A stretch of DNA of 64,000 nucleotides from Verrucomicrobiales bacterium (lineage in GTDB: Bacteria; Verrucomicrobiota; Verrucomicrobiia; Verrucomicrobiales; DEV007), in the NCBI GenBank assembly GCA_016795385.1, contig JAEUHI010000003.1, forward strand, positions 1 through 64,000. Direction: 5' to 3'. Of the stretch, positions 1 through 9,348 are shown in pieces (position 1 is the stretch's first letter; every line of letters starts with the position of its first letter). Under the pieces are notes generated by a model. The model was not told the DNA's origin. It saw only the letters and a list, made by a program, of their open reading frames with translations, and did not search any database. A program made the position numbers and the translations under genes.

Positions 1-355
1 TCCAGCGCTTCACGTTTCCGGTCTGCTCCCTCCAGTTGCGGATCACGTTCTCGATCGCGTTGGTGCTCAGCAGCGTCACGTTGAGCGTTGCCGGGACGTT
101 CAGCCGATGCACCACCAGGATTTCCTCTTTCCGGTCACTCATGGCGAGGGCCGCCGCCGCGTTGCGCTCCGCGAGGAACTCCCTGAGGTCTTCAAAAGCC
201 TCTTCACCGGCCTCGCCGCCTTCCGCCTTGCGCAGGCAACTGAAGAGACGCTGGCTTTCGAGTAGAAGACAGTCCCCCTCCTGAAGAGCTTGAAGGTCGG
301 CTTCATCGAAGAGCCCTCCCTCTCGTGTTTGTGGCGAACGCAGGCCCGTTAACAT
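1..355 (-). pseudogene. IS256-like (mutator-type) transposase remnant, cut by window edge
   Basis: The minus-strand frame from 355 to 1 encodes a C-terminal transposase segment. It contains the helix LRKAEGGEAGEEAFEDLREF and, near the edge, LLSTNAIENVIRNWREQTGN followed by VKRW. The STNAIEN block and the downstream Arg-Trp are typical of IS256/mutator transposases, where the Glu is part of the DDE catalytic triad. The roughly 250 N-terminal residues with the two catalytic Asp are not encoded upstream: beyond about 355 the frame has no similarity and meets a stop near 443. The first 30 residues of the frame are not recognised. I read this as a 5'-truncated copy; its 3' end lies outside the window. 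Confidence 0.6.
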
Positions 356-855
356 GGCGCGGGGAGCACGTGAAAGCGTGTGGAAGCGGCGTGACCGAAT
401 TACAAAACCGCTTACAGTGGCGGCGTTTAACCCGAGTTCTGACAGTTAACTCGTTAGTTTTGAGCCACTTAAAAAGTGGTTCCTCCGGTTGGGATCGGTC
501 TGATAAGTGGTTGTTTTTCAGCAAATTGCGCAGGTTTTTACTCGCTGCAAGCAATTCCTCTTTCACCGCTCAAACCTGCTTCCGGGAGCTTTTCGTGCAC
601 AGTTTCATGCACAGCTGAGGAATCGTGGCTCCCTGAGTTCACCCTTCCCGACCGATCCGCTTGGAGGCAACTCATGACAGGTCGACCATAGCAGGAACGG
701 CCGGAATGTCGACCTCGAAACAAGGAGCCACGCTCGAGCGTCGCTGGTCGTCACTACCTGGGAAATCTCTCAACAATCGCCTTTCTCCGGCTCTCCTTAA
801 CCGGAACTAAAGATTCGGTCGCTACCGTGACCCGACCTTTTGAATCTCGAAGTTC
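356..855. other. Intergenic region with lower GC; no gene seen
   Basis: About 500 bases between the transposase remnant and the efflux operon. The part from about 400 to 610 is visibly more AT-rich than its surroundings and holds short hairpins, for example around 463-484. It may be the residue of the broken insertion sequence. The promoter of the efflux operon should lie in the last 150 bases, but no convincing sigma-70 motif could be picked out. The short reading frames here have no recognisable content. Confidence 0.5.
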
Positions 856-2268
856 ATGGATCGGCTCACTCCTTTGCTTGTTACGGTTGTTCTCTCGGCG
901 GCGTTCGCCCTCACCGGCTGCGTGGTCGTGGAACGACAGGCGTCACATCTCGCGATCCCGTCCTCCTGGCAAAACGGGAGCGCTGGAAGACAAGCTCTCG
1001 ATGTGAAGGCCCTATCGGCCTGGTGGCGAGGATTCGGCGATTCCACGCTGGACCGATTGATCACCCTTGCATTCGAGGGCAATACGGATGTTCGCGCGGC
1101 GATGGCCCGCATCGACGAGTCCCGGGCACAGCGCGGAGTCACGAAGTCCGCGCTCCTGCCCTCGGTGGGCGCCTCCACGACCTCGCGGGCCGACTGGAGC
1201 CGAGATTCCCAAGGGGGTAGTACCACCGAATCCAGCTCCGACACGCTTTCCGCGGGAATCGATGCAAGCTGGGAGATCGATCTGTTCGGTAAGCTGCGTC
1301 AGGATCTTCGCGCCTCCGATGCGGACCTGGCCGAGATCGAGGAGAATCTGAACAGCGTCCGCGTTTCCCTCGCCGCCGAGGTGGCGGACGCCTACGTGAC
1401 CCTGCGGACCGCCGAGTCAAGGCTCGCCGTCTATCGCCGCAATGTCGCCACCAGCGAGGATACCGCCGAGATGACCCGTTGGCAGGAACAGGCGGGTGAA
1501 GGCACCGCCCTTTCCACCCAACAGGCGAAAAGCACTCTCGAACAGGCCCGGTCCGCCATCCCCACGATCCAGAAGACCATCGGGCAGACGAAGAATCGCC
1601 TCGCGCTCCTTGCCGGGCTCACTCCCGGCTCGCTCGACTCATTGCTAGGATCCGACAGATCCTCAATACCAACACCGTCTTCGGCCTGGTCGGCGGGGAT
1701 CCCCGCGGATGTGCTGCGCCAGCGTCCGGATATCCGCGCCGCCGAATCGGCCTTTATCGCCTCCGTGGCAAGAACCAAATCAGCCGAGCGGGAGCAACTG
1801 CCTTCCTTGACATTGAGCGGCACCTTCAGCGTGGAGTCGCTTTCCACCGGGTCGATCTTCTCGCCGGAGATTCTGGCGGCCAACGCCATCGGCCAACTGA
1901 CGGCGCCGATTTTCCAAGGCGGACGCATCCGGGAAAACATTCACCTCCAGAGCGCCCGCGAAAAACAGGCGCTCATCGCCTGGGAAGCCGCCGTCCTAGG
2001 TGCATTGTCGGAGGTCGAAGACGCCCTCATCGCGGTTCGACGCACCGCAGAGCAGGTGGATATCCTCGAGGTCGCGGTGGCGTCCGCCCGCGAAGCGGAA
2101 GAATTGGCGCGGCTCAATTACCAAGCCGGAGAGATCGACCTGCTCGAGGTGCTCGTCACCCAACGAACCCTCCTTTCGGTCGAGGAGTCTCGGGCCATCG
2201 CCCTGGGAGATCAGGCCGCCGCCCACATCCAGCTCTACAAGGCCCTTGGAGGAGGGTGGGAGAATTGA
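856..2268 (+). CDS. TolC/NodT-family outer membrane efflux lipoprotein
   Basis: A 470-residue outer membrane factor, the exit duct of a tripartite pump. The N-terminus is a lipoprotein signal peptide ending in the lipobox ALTGC, with acylated Cys at residue 22. The body carries two long helical OEP repeats (about 60-240 and 265-460); LRQRPDIRAAE opens the second repeat, as in NodT-type proteins. Length is normal for the family. The ATG at 856 fits because the signal peptide follows directly. The gene starts the operon, 25 bp ahead of the adaptor, so the protein probably serves the MacAB-like pump behind it. The transported substrate cannot be told from sequence. Confidence 0.92.
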   Translation: MDRLTPLLVTVVLSAAFALTGCVVVERQASHLAIPSSWQNGSAGRQALDVKALSAWWRGFGDSTLDRLITLAFEGNTDVRAAMARIDESRAQRGVTKSALLPSVGASTTSRADWSRDSQGGSTTESSSDTLSAGIDASWEIDLFGKLRQDLRASDADLAEIEENLNSVRVSLAAEVADAYVTLRTAESRLAVYRRNVATSEDTAEMTRWQEQAGEGTALSTQQAKSTLEQARSAIPTIQKTIGQTKNRLALLAGLTPGSLDSLLGSDRSSIPTPSSAWSAGIPADVLRQRPDIRAAESAFIASVARTKSAEREQLPSLTLSGTFSVESLSTGSIFSPEILAANAIGQLTAPIFQGGRIRENIHLQSAREKQALIAWEAAVLGALSEVEDALIAVRRTAEQVDILEVAVASAREAEELARLNYQAGEIDLLEVLVTQRTLLSVEESRAIALGDQAAAHIQLYKALGGGWEN

Positions 2269-2293
2269 TCCACGACTCGCAAACAACATTGTC

Positions 2294-3649
2294 ATGGAAT
2301 CCACGAAACCGAAAACATCCTCGCACGACCTCTCGAAAGTGATCGCCTCGGCAAAACCCTCCGGGCGCTCCCGCTGGATCCGCCGGGTGATCGTCCTCGT
2401 GCTCATGGTGGCGGCCGCAGTCTCGTTCGTCCTCCTGAAAAAGGGAGAAGAGAACGCTTCCGCAGAGGGAGCCTACCTCACCGAAGCCGTTCGACGGGGG
2501 AACATCGAGCTGACCGTGACGGCCACCGGAAATCTGGAACCCACCAACGAGGTCACGATCGGGAGCGAACTTTCCGGCACCGCCGCCGAGGTGCTGGTCG
2601 ATGTGAACGACCAGGTGACCGTCGGACAGAAACTGGCCCGGATCGAGGTCAGGCGACTCGCCCAGGAGATCAACCAGAGCCGGGCCGCCCTTCTCGCGGC
2701 CGAGGCGACCGTGGAACAGGTCGAGGCCACGCTCGCGGAACACCGGGCAACCTTGGGGCGGCAGGAGGAACTCCACCAACTCAGCAACGGCCGGATGCCC
2801 TCTCAGGCCGACCTGAACACGGCCCGTGCCGCAGTGACGCGGTCCGAGGCCGATCTGACCGCCGCCAAGGCCTCGGTCGAACAGGCCCGCGCCGGACTGG
2901 AAGCCAACGAGGAGGAACAATCGAAGTCCGTCCTGAAGTCGCCTATCAACGGCATCGTTCTTTCCCGTTCACTGGAACCGGGTCAAACCGTGGCCGCGAG
3001 CTTCGAGGCCCCGGAACTCTTCGTCGTCGCCGAAGACTTGAAGAAGATGAAGCTCGAGGTCGCCGTGGCGGAGGCGGATATCGGACGGGTCGAGGAAAAG
3101 CAGGCGGCGACTTTCACCGTCGATGCCTGGCCGAGTCGCAGCTACAGCGCGACCGTCACCCGGGTCTCCTACGGGTCCGAAGTCACCGACAATGTCGTCA
3201 CCTACGCAACCGAGCTCGAAGTCTTGAACGAGGACCTCAGCCTCCGCCCCGGCATGACCGCAACCGCCGACATCCGCGTGGCCCAACACAAGGATGTGCT
3301 TCTGGTGCCCGACGCCGCCCTGCGATTCGATCCCATGAAGGGGTCGGATTCTACTTCAGTCTCGAAGGAGAAGTCTTTCATGGATCGATTGATACCAGGG
3401 CCTCCCCGTGGACGAGGACGACCGGCCGGGGACGCTCAGCCCCCAACGGGGAATGCTCCCGCTGGCAGTGACCTGCCGAGTCAGCGCGAAATCGAGGAGC
3501 AGGCAAAGGTCTGGACCTTGAAGGACGGGATCCCGGTTCCCATCCCCGTCGAGGTGGGACTCAGCGAAGGCGGTTTCACCGAAGTGTCCGCCGACACCCT
3601 CTCGGAAGGTCTCTCCGTGATCGTGCGAAAACAGGCACCCCGCTCATGA
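2294..3649 (+). CDS. MacA-like periplasmic adaptor (HlyD/RND membrane fusion family)
   Basis: 451 residues from the ATG at 2294; the frame is open further upstream, but this start follows the preceding stop directly and puts the membrane anchor near the N-terminus (about 29-47). Next come a lipoyl/barrel-sandwich half (VTATGNLEPTNEVTIGSELS), a helical hairpin of about 100 residues, the second half-motif (LKSPINGIVLSRSLEPGQTV), a beta-barrel domain and a membrane-proximal domain. This is the MacA order. A Gly/Pro/Arg-rich insert around 370-400 is unusual. The adaptor should bridge the inner-membrane ABC transporter and the outer membrane duct. It overlaps the ATPase gene by 4 bp (ATGA), which suggests translational coupling. 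Confidence 0.9.
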   Translation: MESTKPKTSSHDLSKVIASAKPSGRSRWIRRVIVLVLMVAAAVSFVLLKKGEENASAEGAYLTEAVRRGNIELTVTATGNLEPTNEVTIGSELSGTAAEVLVDVNDQVTVGQKLARIEVRRLAQEINQSRAALLAAEATVEQVEATLAEHRATLGRQEELHQLSNGRMPSQADLNTARAAVTRSEADLTAAKASVEQARAGLEANEEEQSKSVLKSPINGIVLSRSLEPGQTVAASFEAPELFVVAEDLKKMKLEVAVAEADIGRVEEKQAATFTVDAWPSRSYSATVTRVSYGSEVTDNVVTYATELEVLNEDLSLRPGMTATADIRVAQHKDVLLVPDAALRFDPMKGSDSTSVSKEKSFMDRLIPGPPRGRGRPAGDAQPPTGNAPAGSDLPSQREIEEQAKVWTLKDGIPVPIPVEVGLSEGGFTEVSADTLSEGLSVIVRKQAPRS

Positions 3650-4380
3650 GCGATCCCTACCCTCCACGCCCCCTGATCGAACTCGGCCAGATCACGAAGA
3701 CCTACGGCTCCGGGGAGACCGCCTTTCAGGCCCTACGTGGGGTGGACCTCCGCATCCATCAGGGCGAGTTCGTCGCCGTGATGGGGCCGAGCGGATCGGG
3801 AAAGTCCACACTCATGAACCTGCTGGGCTGTCTCGATACGCCGACCACCGGCAGCTACCGCTACGAAGGCATCGCGGTCGAGTCGCTCAACGCCGATCAG
3901 CGCTCCCTGCTCCGGCGCCACGCCTTCGGGTTCATTTTCCAGGGCTTCAACCTCCTCGCACGAACGAGCGCCATCGAGAACGTGGAACTGCCCCTGATCT
4001 ACCGCGGCACGTCTCGAAGCGAACGTCGTGCCCTCGCCGCCGAGGCGCTGGCATCGGTGGGTCTCCCCGACAAGCTCCGCAACACACCCGCCGAACTTTC
4101 CGGCGGCCAACAGCAGCGGGTGGCGATCGCGCGGGCCATCGTCACCTCTCCGGTGACCCTCTTCGCCGACGAACCGACCGGGAATCTCGACACCCGCACG
4201 ACGAGGGAGATCATGGAACTCCTGACCCGGCTGAACGAGGAGGACGGCATCACGATCCTGATGGTGACGCACGAGGACGACGTCGCCGAGTATGCCGGTC
4301 GTTCGGTCGTCGTGAAGGATGGATTGATCGAGTCCGATCGTTTTCGCTCCCGTCATCAGCCCGCCGCTCAAGTCCCATGA
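3646..4380 (+). CDS. MacB/LolD-type ABC transporter ATP-binding protein
   Basis: A 244-residue ATPase. It has Walker A GPSGSGKST (47-55), a Q-loop at FIFQGFNLL, signature LSGGQQQ (151-157), Walker B TLFADEP (171-177) and an H-loop in VTHEDD. The sequence belongs to the MacB/LolD/FtsE branch, whose members drive periplasmic mechanotransmission instead of moving substrate through a membrane channel. In E. coli MacB the ATPase and permease are fused; here they are separate genes overlapping by 4 bp at each end. With the neighbouring adaptor and outer membrane factor it should form a type VII ABC efflux pump. Confidence 0.93.
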   Translation: MSDPYPPRPLIELGQITKTYGSGETAFQALRGVDLRIHQGEFVAVMGPSGSGKSTLMNLLGCLDTPTTGSYRYEGIAVESLNADQRSLLRRHAFGFIFQGFNLLARTSAIENVELPLIYRGTSRSERRALAAEALASVGLPDKLRNTPAELSGGQQQRVAIARAIVTSPVTLFADEPTGNLDTRTTREIMELLTRLNEEDGITILMVTHEDDVAEYAGRSVVVKDGLIESDRFRSRHQPAAQVP

Positions 4381-5591
4381 TCTGGAACGCCCTCTTCATC
4401 GCATTGCGAGAACTCCGCCGGAATCCGGTGCGGGCCTTTCTCACCGTTCTGGGTGTGATCATCGGTGTCGCCTCCGTCATCACCATGGTCACCCTCGGCC
4501 AGGCAACGACCCAAGCGGTCAAGAACCAGATCTCCAGTCTCGGCAGCAACCTCATCACCGTCCGCCCCGGTATGGGGTTCGGACCGCGGGCCGCCTCCGC
4601 CGGCGTCCCCAACTTCATGGAGAGCGACGTGGAGGCCATCTCCTCGCAGATCGACGGTGTCGCGGCGATCGCCCCGGTCAGCAGCCAATCTCTCAGCACC
4701 ATCTACCGCCAGAATGCCAGGACCACGAGTGTCGTCGGCACCACTGCCGATTACTTCGAAATCAACAACTGGACCATCGGCGAGGGACGCTTCTTCTCCG
4801 CCTCGGACGCCCGGTCGGGCCGGGCCGTCTGTGTCATCGGGCAGACCGTCGTCGACAACCTTCTCGGCGGCGAGCCGGCCATCGGGAAGAAGATCCGAAT
4901 CGGCAAGGCTCCCTGCGAAGTCATCGGAGTGCTCCAGGCCAAAGGCCAGTCGGGCATGGGCGACCAGGACGACACCATCGTCGTGCCCCTCACAACCCTG
5001 CAGAGGCGGCTTGTCGGAAAGACTTCCAGCCGCAACATCAGCCAGATCACGATCTCGGCCGAGGAAGGGTCCGACAGCGATGTCCTGATCGGCGAAATCA
5101 CCTCGCTGATGCGGCACCGGCGCAACCTCCAGTCCAACGAGGACGACGACTTCAACGTTTTCGATACCCGTCAGATCGCCGACACCCTGAGTTCCTCCAC
5201 CCAGATGATGACCACCCTCCTCGCCGCTGTTGCGGGAGTGAGCCTCCTTGTCGGGGGCATCGGCATCATGAACATCATGCTCGTCTCCGTGACCGAGCGC
5301 ACCCGCGAGATCGGCGTCCGGCTGGCGATCGGCGCCCGAGCCCGGGAGGTCCTGCTCCAGTTTCTCGTCGAGGCGGTCACGCTCTCCTCCGTCGGCGGGC
5401 TCGCCGGAATACTCCTCGCGCTCCTCCTCTGTGCCGGCATCTCGAAACTCATCCAGGTGCCCTTCGTGTTCGACCCACAGATCAACACCGTCGCCATCCT
5501 CTTCTCGATGGGCGTCGGGATTCTCTTCGGATTCACCCCGGCCCGGAGGGCGGCCCGGCTTGACCCCATCGACGCCCTGCGTCACGAATAG
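4377..5591 (+). CDS. MacB-like ABC transporter permease (FtsX domain)
   Basis: 404 residues with the MacB permease plan: one N-terminal membrane helix (about 18-40, in the stretch LTVLGVIIGVASVITMVTLG), a large periplasmic MacB_PCD domain (about 45-260), then an FtsX domain with three membrane helices (about 275-395). Conserved blocks include GGIGIMNIMLVSVTERTREI and the closing PARRAARLDPIDALRHE, both hallmarks of this family. It pairs with the ATPase upstream (4 bp overlap). The response regulator gene starts 5 bp downstream, so pump and regulator are co-transcribed. Confidence 0.93.
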   Translation: MIWNALFIALRELRRNPVRAFLTVLGVIIGVASVITMVTLGQATTQAVKNQISSLGSNLITVRPGMGFGPRAASAGVPNFMESDVEAISSQIDGVAAIAPVSSQSLSTIYRQNARTTSVVGTTADYFEINNWTIGEGRFFSASDARSGRAVCVIGQTVVDNLLGGEPAIGKKIRIGKAPCEVIGVLQAKGQSGMGDQDDTIVVPLTTLQRRLVGKTSSRNISQITISAEEGSDSDVLIGEITSLMRHRRNLQSNEDDDFNVFDTRQIADTLSSSTQMMTTLLAAVAGVSLLVGGIGIMNIMLVSVTERTREIGVRLAIGARAREVLLQFLVEAVTLSSVGGLAGILLALLLCAGISKLIQVPFVFDPQINTVAILFSMGVGILFGFTPARRAARLDPIDALRHE

Positions 5592-5596
5592 AGCCG

Positions 5597-6247
5597 ATGA
5601 GAATCCTCGTCATCGAAGACGATCCCCACCTGCAACGGAGTCTCGCCGCGATGCTCCGGGACGAGAACTACGCCGTCGACACCGCCGGCAACGGCGAGGA
5701 CGGGCTCGCCAAGGCACTGGAGATCGCCTACGACGCCATCCTGCTCGACGTCATGTTGCCCCGTCTCGATGGATGGGCGGTCCTCGAACGCCTTCGCCGC
5801 TCGACCACGACGCCGGTTCTCATGCTCACCGCGAGGGACACCGTCCCGGATCGCGTCAAGGGCTTGGACCGAGGGGCCGACGACTACCTGACAAAACCCT
5901 TCGACCTCGAGGAATTGCTCGCCCGTCTCCGCGCCATCATCCGCCGGTCGGTGGGTCAGACGAATTCCCACTTCGAGATCGGACAGCTCCGCCTCGACAC
6001 CGCAGCCCGGCTCGTTTCCGTGTCAGGCCAAATCATCGAGGTCACCGCGAGGGAGTATGTCCTCCTCGAATACCTCGTCCTCCATCGCGGAAAGGTCGTC
6101 ACCCGGACCACCCTCTACGAGCATCTCTTCGACGAGAACGAGATCTCCCTCTCGAACCTGCTCGACGTCCACGTTTCCAACCTGCGGAAGAAGCTCGGCA
6201 TCGACCTCATCGTCACCAAAAGGGGGCACGGCTACCTGATCCCATGA
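5597..6247 (+). CDS. OmpR/PhoB-family response regulator
   Basis: 216 residues. The receiver domain (1-115) has acidic residues E7, D8 and D9, phospho-acceptor D51 in ILLDVMLP, Thr78 and Lys100 in the usual positions. A C-terminal winged helix (about 125-216) carries the DNA-recognition segment around LLDVHVSNLRKKLG and the wing RGHGYLI. The gene lies 5 bp after the permease and overlaps the kinase gene by 4 bp, so the pair is a complete two-component system. It probably controls the efflux operon, like the CpxR and QseB groups. This is inference; no operator was identified upstream of 856. Confidence 0.93.
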   Translation: MRILVIEDDPHLQRSLAAMLRDENYAVDTAGNGEDGLAKALEIAYDAILLDVMLPRLDGWAVLERLRRSTTTPVLMLTARDTVPDRVKGLDRGADDYLTKPFDLEELLARLRAIIRRSVGQTNSHFEIGQLRLDTAARLVSVSGQIIEVTAREYVLLEYLVLHRGKVVTRTTLYEHLFDENEISLSNLLDVHVSNLRKKLGIDLIVTKRGHGYLIP

Positions 6248-7665
6248 CTCCCCTTTTCCAATCGCTTCGTTGGCGGATTCAGGCATGGCACGCCCTGCTC
6301 CTTCTGCTCGTCATCGTGGTCGCCGTCGTGCCCTCCTGGCACTTTGCGAGGGAGAGCCTTCTCCGACAGATCGACGATGACCTCGAACGGATGGAGCGAG
6401 AGCTCGTCCGGACGATCATGAAGGACCTTGAGGCGAGACGGGGAGAGCCCAGCGCCCCCCTGCCCCTCGAGGAATTCGTGCGCCTTCTTCAGTCCGGCGA
6501 GGTGGCGCCTCCCGCCTCGCTCCTGGAATCCTTTCGGGGAACCGGTCCCGGGACCGCCTACTTCAGCATTCGGGACCTCGACGGGACGGTTCTCATCGAA
6601 TCCGAAAACGCCCCGGCCGACATGGTGTTCGTGCCCGTCTCCGACTCCGAGGTTTCCGAGTCCTCGCGAAGCATCGACCGGAGGCGCGAACTGGCCCGAA
6701 CGCTCTCGCTCGGTCTGAAAATCGCCATCGGACGGGACATCACGCCCGAATTGGAATCCCTCAGGAGCATGGCTGCCATTCACGCGGGGATCGGCTTCTC
6801 CGTCTGGATTGCGGGGCTGTTGGGAGGGTGGTGGTTGTCCGGTCGCGCGATCCGCCCGATCGCCACGATCAGCCGCACGGCGTCCCGCATTGCCGAAGGA
6901 GACCTTTCCGAACGGATTGATCCGCGAGCGATGGACACCGAACTCGCCCAGCTCAGCCGGGTCCTGAACGACACCTTCGATCGGCTCGAGACCGCCTTCC
7001 AGCGTCAGCGGCAGTTCACCGCCGATGCCTCACACGAACTACGCACCCCGATCGCCGCCCTCCTCTCGGAGACACAGAGATTGTTGAGGCGGGAACGTGC
7101 GGGCGAAGAATACCGGGAGGGGCTCGAGACCTGCGGCGAGATCGGTGTCCGGATGAAAGGTCTCGTGGAGTCGCTCCTGCTCCTCGCGCGGCAGGAGGAA
7201 GGGCCTTCCCCGGGTCAGGACTCCGCCTGCGAAGTCTCGGAAGTCATTCGAGCCGTGGCCCGCGAAGCATCACCCCTCGCCGAGGCCAGAGGGCGAACCC
7301 TCACGCTGGAACTTTCGGAATCCCGTGTCCATGGAAGCGATGAGAGCATCGCCATTCTCATGCGGAACCTGATCGGTAACGCGATTGATCACGGAGGGGA
7401 CACGGTCGTGAGATGCCGTGCGGTGGACGACGAGGTTTGGGTGAAGGTCGAAGACTGCGGTCCCGGCATTCCGGAAGACGATCTTCCCCGGCTCTTCGAC
7501 CGATTCTTCCGGGTCGATCCGGCGCGAACGGGCGGATCAGGTCACAGCGGACTGGGCCTGGCGATCGCGAAGACGATCGTTGAAAACCTCCACGGCTCTC
7601 TCAAGGCGTCCAATCGAGAAGGCGGTGGCGCGGTCTTCGAACTCCGTTTGCGTCGCATCCAGTGA
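6244..7665 (+). CDS. Sensor histidine kinase with HAMP domain
   Basis: 473 residues from the ATG at 6244, chosen because it gives the ATGA overlap with the regulator; the frame is open far upstream without domain content. Two membrane helices (about 14-33 and 181-199) flank a periplasmic sensor of about 145 residues. A HAMP segment (about 200-250), a HisKA domain with His264 in DASHELRTP, and a HATPase_c domain follow, with N-box RNLIGNAIDHGG, G1 box EDCGPGIP and a G2 box around GLGLAI. All catalytic motifs are intact. It should phosphorylate the upstream regulator. The sensed signal is unknown. Confidence 0.93.
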   Translation: MTPLFQSLRWRIQAWHALLLLLVIVVAVVPSWHFARESLLRQIDDDLERMERELVRTIMKDLEARRGEPSAPLPLEEFVRLLQSGEVAPPASLLESFRGTGPGTAYFSIRDLDGTVLIESENAPADMVFVPVSDSEVSESSRSIDRRRELARTLSLGLKIAIGRDITPELESLRSMAAIHAGIGFSVWIAGLLGGWWLSGRAIRPIATISRTASRIAEGDLSERIDPRAMDTELAQLSRVLNDTFDRLETAFQRQRQFTADASHELRTPIAALLSETQRLLRRERAGEEYREGLETCGEIGVRMKGLVESLLLLARQEEGPSPGQDSACEVSEVIRAVAREASPLAEARGRTLTLELSESRVHGSDESIAILMRNLIGNAIDHGGDTVVRCRAVDDEVWVKVEDCGPGIPEDDLPRLFDRFFRVDPARTGGSGHSGLGLAIAKTIVENLHGSLKASNREGGGAVFELRLRRIQ

Positions 7666-7731
7666 ATCGGGCCGACACAAGTTCGTGCTGGGATCTGGTT
7701 TTGACGTCGAGACGACTCACCCCTCCCCACG

Positions 7732-8577
7732 CTACCAATCCCCCCGATCCAATTCCTCGCACCCGGCGAAGACATCGGGATTCAGCACGGCCCGCCGCCG
7801 CAACCGCTCCCGCATCGCTTCGGTCATCCCTGCCTCTCCGCACAGCGCGTCGAACTGCTCGGTGATGTCTCGGACCTGCCTCTCCACGATCGCCCGCCCC
7901 TCCTCCTCCGACAGTCCGAACTCGGCGACTGTGTCGAGACAGAGGCGGATCCTCGAAAGGTTGCTGTCGCGGGTGATCTTCATCCCGTGGCCAGCCTCGC
8001 CGCCCGCCCGGGGAAAGGGCGTGACGTCGTAGGCGGGCGTCAGCCGGATCTTCGCGCCCTCCACGAAGAAGGAATGGTTTCGCGCATGGTCGTCGGTGTT
8101 GCCGATGAGGACGTTGAACACGAGCCGGGAGAACAGCTCGGTCGCGTCCTTCCGGAACGCCACGCCATCCACCCGGATGCGGTCGACCAGGTCCGGATAG
8201 GCCGCCTCGCGCGCCCAGCGCTCGTCCAGCCCCAACACGGTGAGAGCCGACACGAGGGCGCGTCGACTCCATCCTCCCTCGCACCGGTCACGGTCGAAGC
8301 GCCTCACCAGCAGGACATCCTTCGCGGCCACCTTCTCGAGGGAGACCGCCGCTACGTCCAACCCGACGCGGGCCGCCAGCCTCATCGCCACAAATTCCGC
8401 CTTCACGATCGGGAAGGTGTCGCTGGAGACGGAGAACTTCGCGACGTATTTGCCCTCCCCGCCGGTGATCGCCGCCTTCGGCCTCGCTCCCCCGATGCTG
8501 GTCCCATGGCGCAGCGCCTGCTCCAGGTCGGGAGGGATGGTCTGATCGCGAATTCGGGTCAGGGAACCACTTCCAAA
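7732..8577 (-). pseudogene. hipA: HipA-like serine/threonine kinase, N-terminally truncated
   Basis: The minus-strand frame encodes the HipA core and C-terminal kinase regions: GTSIGGARPKA with KYVAKF (ATP-binding part), an ARRFDR-like block (LLVRRFDRD), then catalytic LIGNTDDHARNHSF and metal-binding YDVTPF. The N-terminal 100-150 residues of normal HipA (about 400-440 residues) are missing. Similarity stops near 8547, the frame meets a stop at 8578-8580, and no ATG precedes the first conserved block; the first usable in-frame GTG, at 8406, would remove the GGARPK motif. No hipB-like antitoxin gene adjoins it. I read it as a decaying toxin gene, although the active-site motifs are still intact. 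Confidence 0.72.
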
Positions 8578-8730
8578 TCATGCCGGAATGGAGGTCGTCG
8601 GTCGCCCTTCCTCCGGCGCACAAGCGGTAGCCCGGTGGAAGTGATTTCCGCGGATCCGGTGCGAAGGATTCAGCCGGTAGTGGTGGCGTCCACGTTGCCA
8701 CGCTCCGACCGGCGGAATGCCATTCCGCCC
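8547..8730. repeat. Dispersed repeat, copy 1 (about 170-185 bp)
   Basis: This stretch and 9349-9550 are related over their whole length. Both have GGGAACCACTT near the left end, CTCCGGCGCAC with AGCGG in the middle, a GGATCC(A/G)GTGCGAAG block, and at the right CCACGCTCCGACCGGCGGAA followed by the palindrome GGCGGAATG-N-CATTCCGCC. The left edge of copy 1 coincides with the point where HipA similarity ends. Confidence 0.7.
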
Positions 8731-9016
8731 TACGCCACCGCCAACTCCGGAGCCTTCGGGTCAGGCGACATTTCGTGACACAACGACCTTCTCCAGCCCC
8801 GGACACGCCCCTCCTTTGGCGTTCCAGGGGCCACCGAACCACTTCCGGATTCTGAAACTCGAAATGGGAAATGGGGTCAGCAAAAATCCGGACTCAGGGA
8901 AGGATCTCCAAATTCGCCACCCCACCCCACCGAGGCCAACCGCTCCGGGTTGCCCGAATCGAGTGCCTTGGTTTGACGTTCCATGTCAATCCTTTCCTGT
9001 GGAATCCCGGGACGCG

Positions 9017-9345
9017 ATTCGGAGGATGGGATTCGTTGGATTCGTGGTTTGAGGTCCTTTTGACGCAGATGTCCGCGGATGCGCTTCGCTTCCGCCGATG
9101 GGCGCGGATGAGGAGGAGGAATTTTCAACGCGAATGGGAACGAATGAACCGCGAATTCGGAGGATGGGATTCGTTGGATTCGTGGTTAGAGGTCCTTTTG
9201 ACGCAGATGTCCGCTGATGCGCTTCGCTTCCGCCGACGGGCGCGGATGAGGAGGAGCAATTTTCAACGCGAATGGACGCGAATGGACGCGAATGGACGCG
9301 AATGGACGCGAATGGGCCGCGAATTCAGAGGATGGGATTCTTGCG
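9017..9345. repeat. 138 bp tandem repeat, two copies plus a partial third
   Basis: Copy 1 is 9017-9154, copy 2 starts at 9155, and a partial third starts at about 9323; each opens with ATTC(G/A)GAGGATGGGATTC. The copies differ by a few substitutions. Copy 2 is enlarged near its end by a 10 bp unit, ACGCGAATGG, repeated five times without change (9266-9315). Translations of this DNA are open in several frames but have the composition of non-coding repeat DNA, so no gene is called. Confidence 0.85.
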
Positions 9346-9348
9346 GTT

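Noticed and set aside
325..618. 97- and 87-codon frames on both strands upstream of the efflux operon
   Set aside because: No domain, no consistent start or ribosome site, and located in the AT-richer remnant area.
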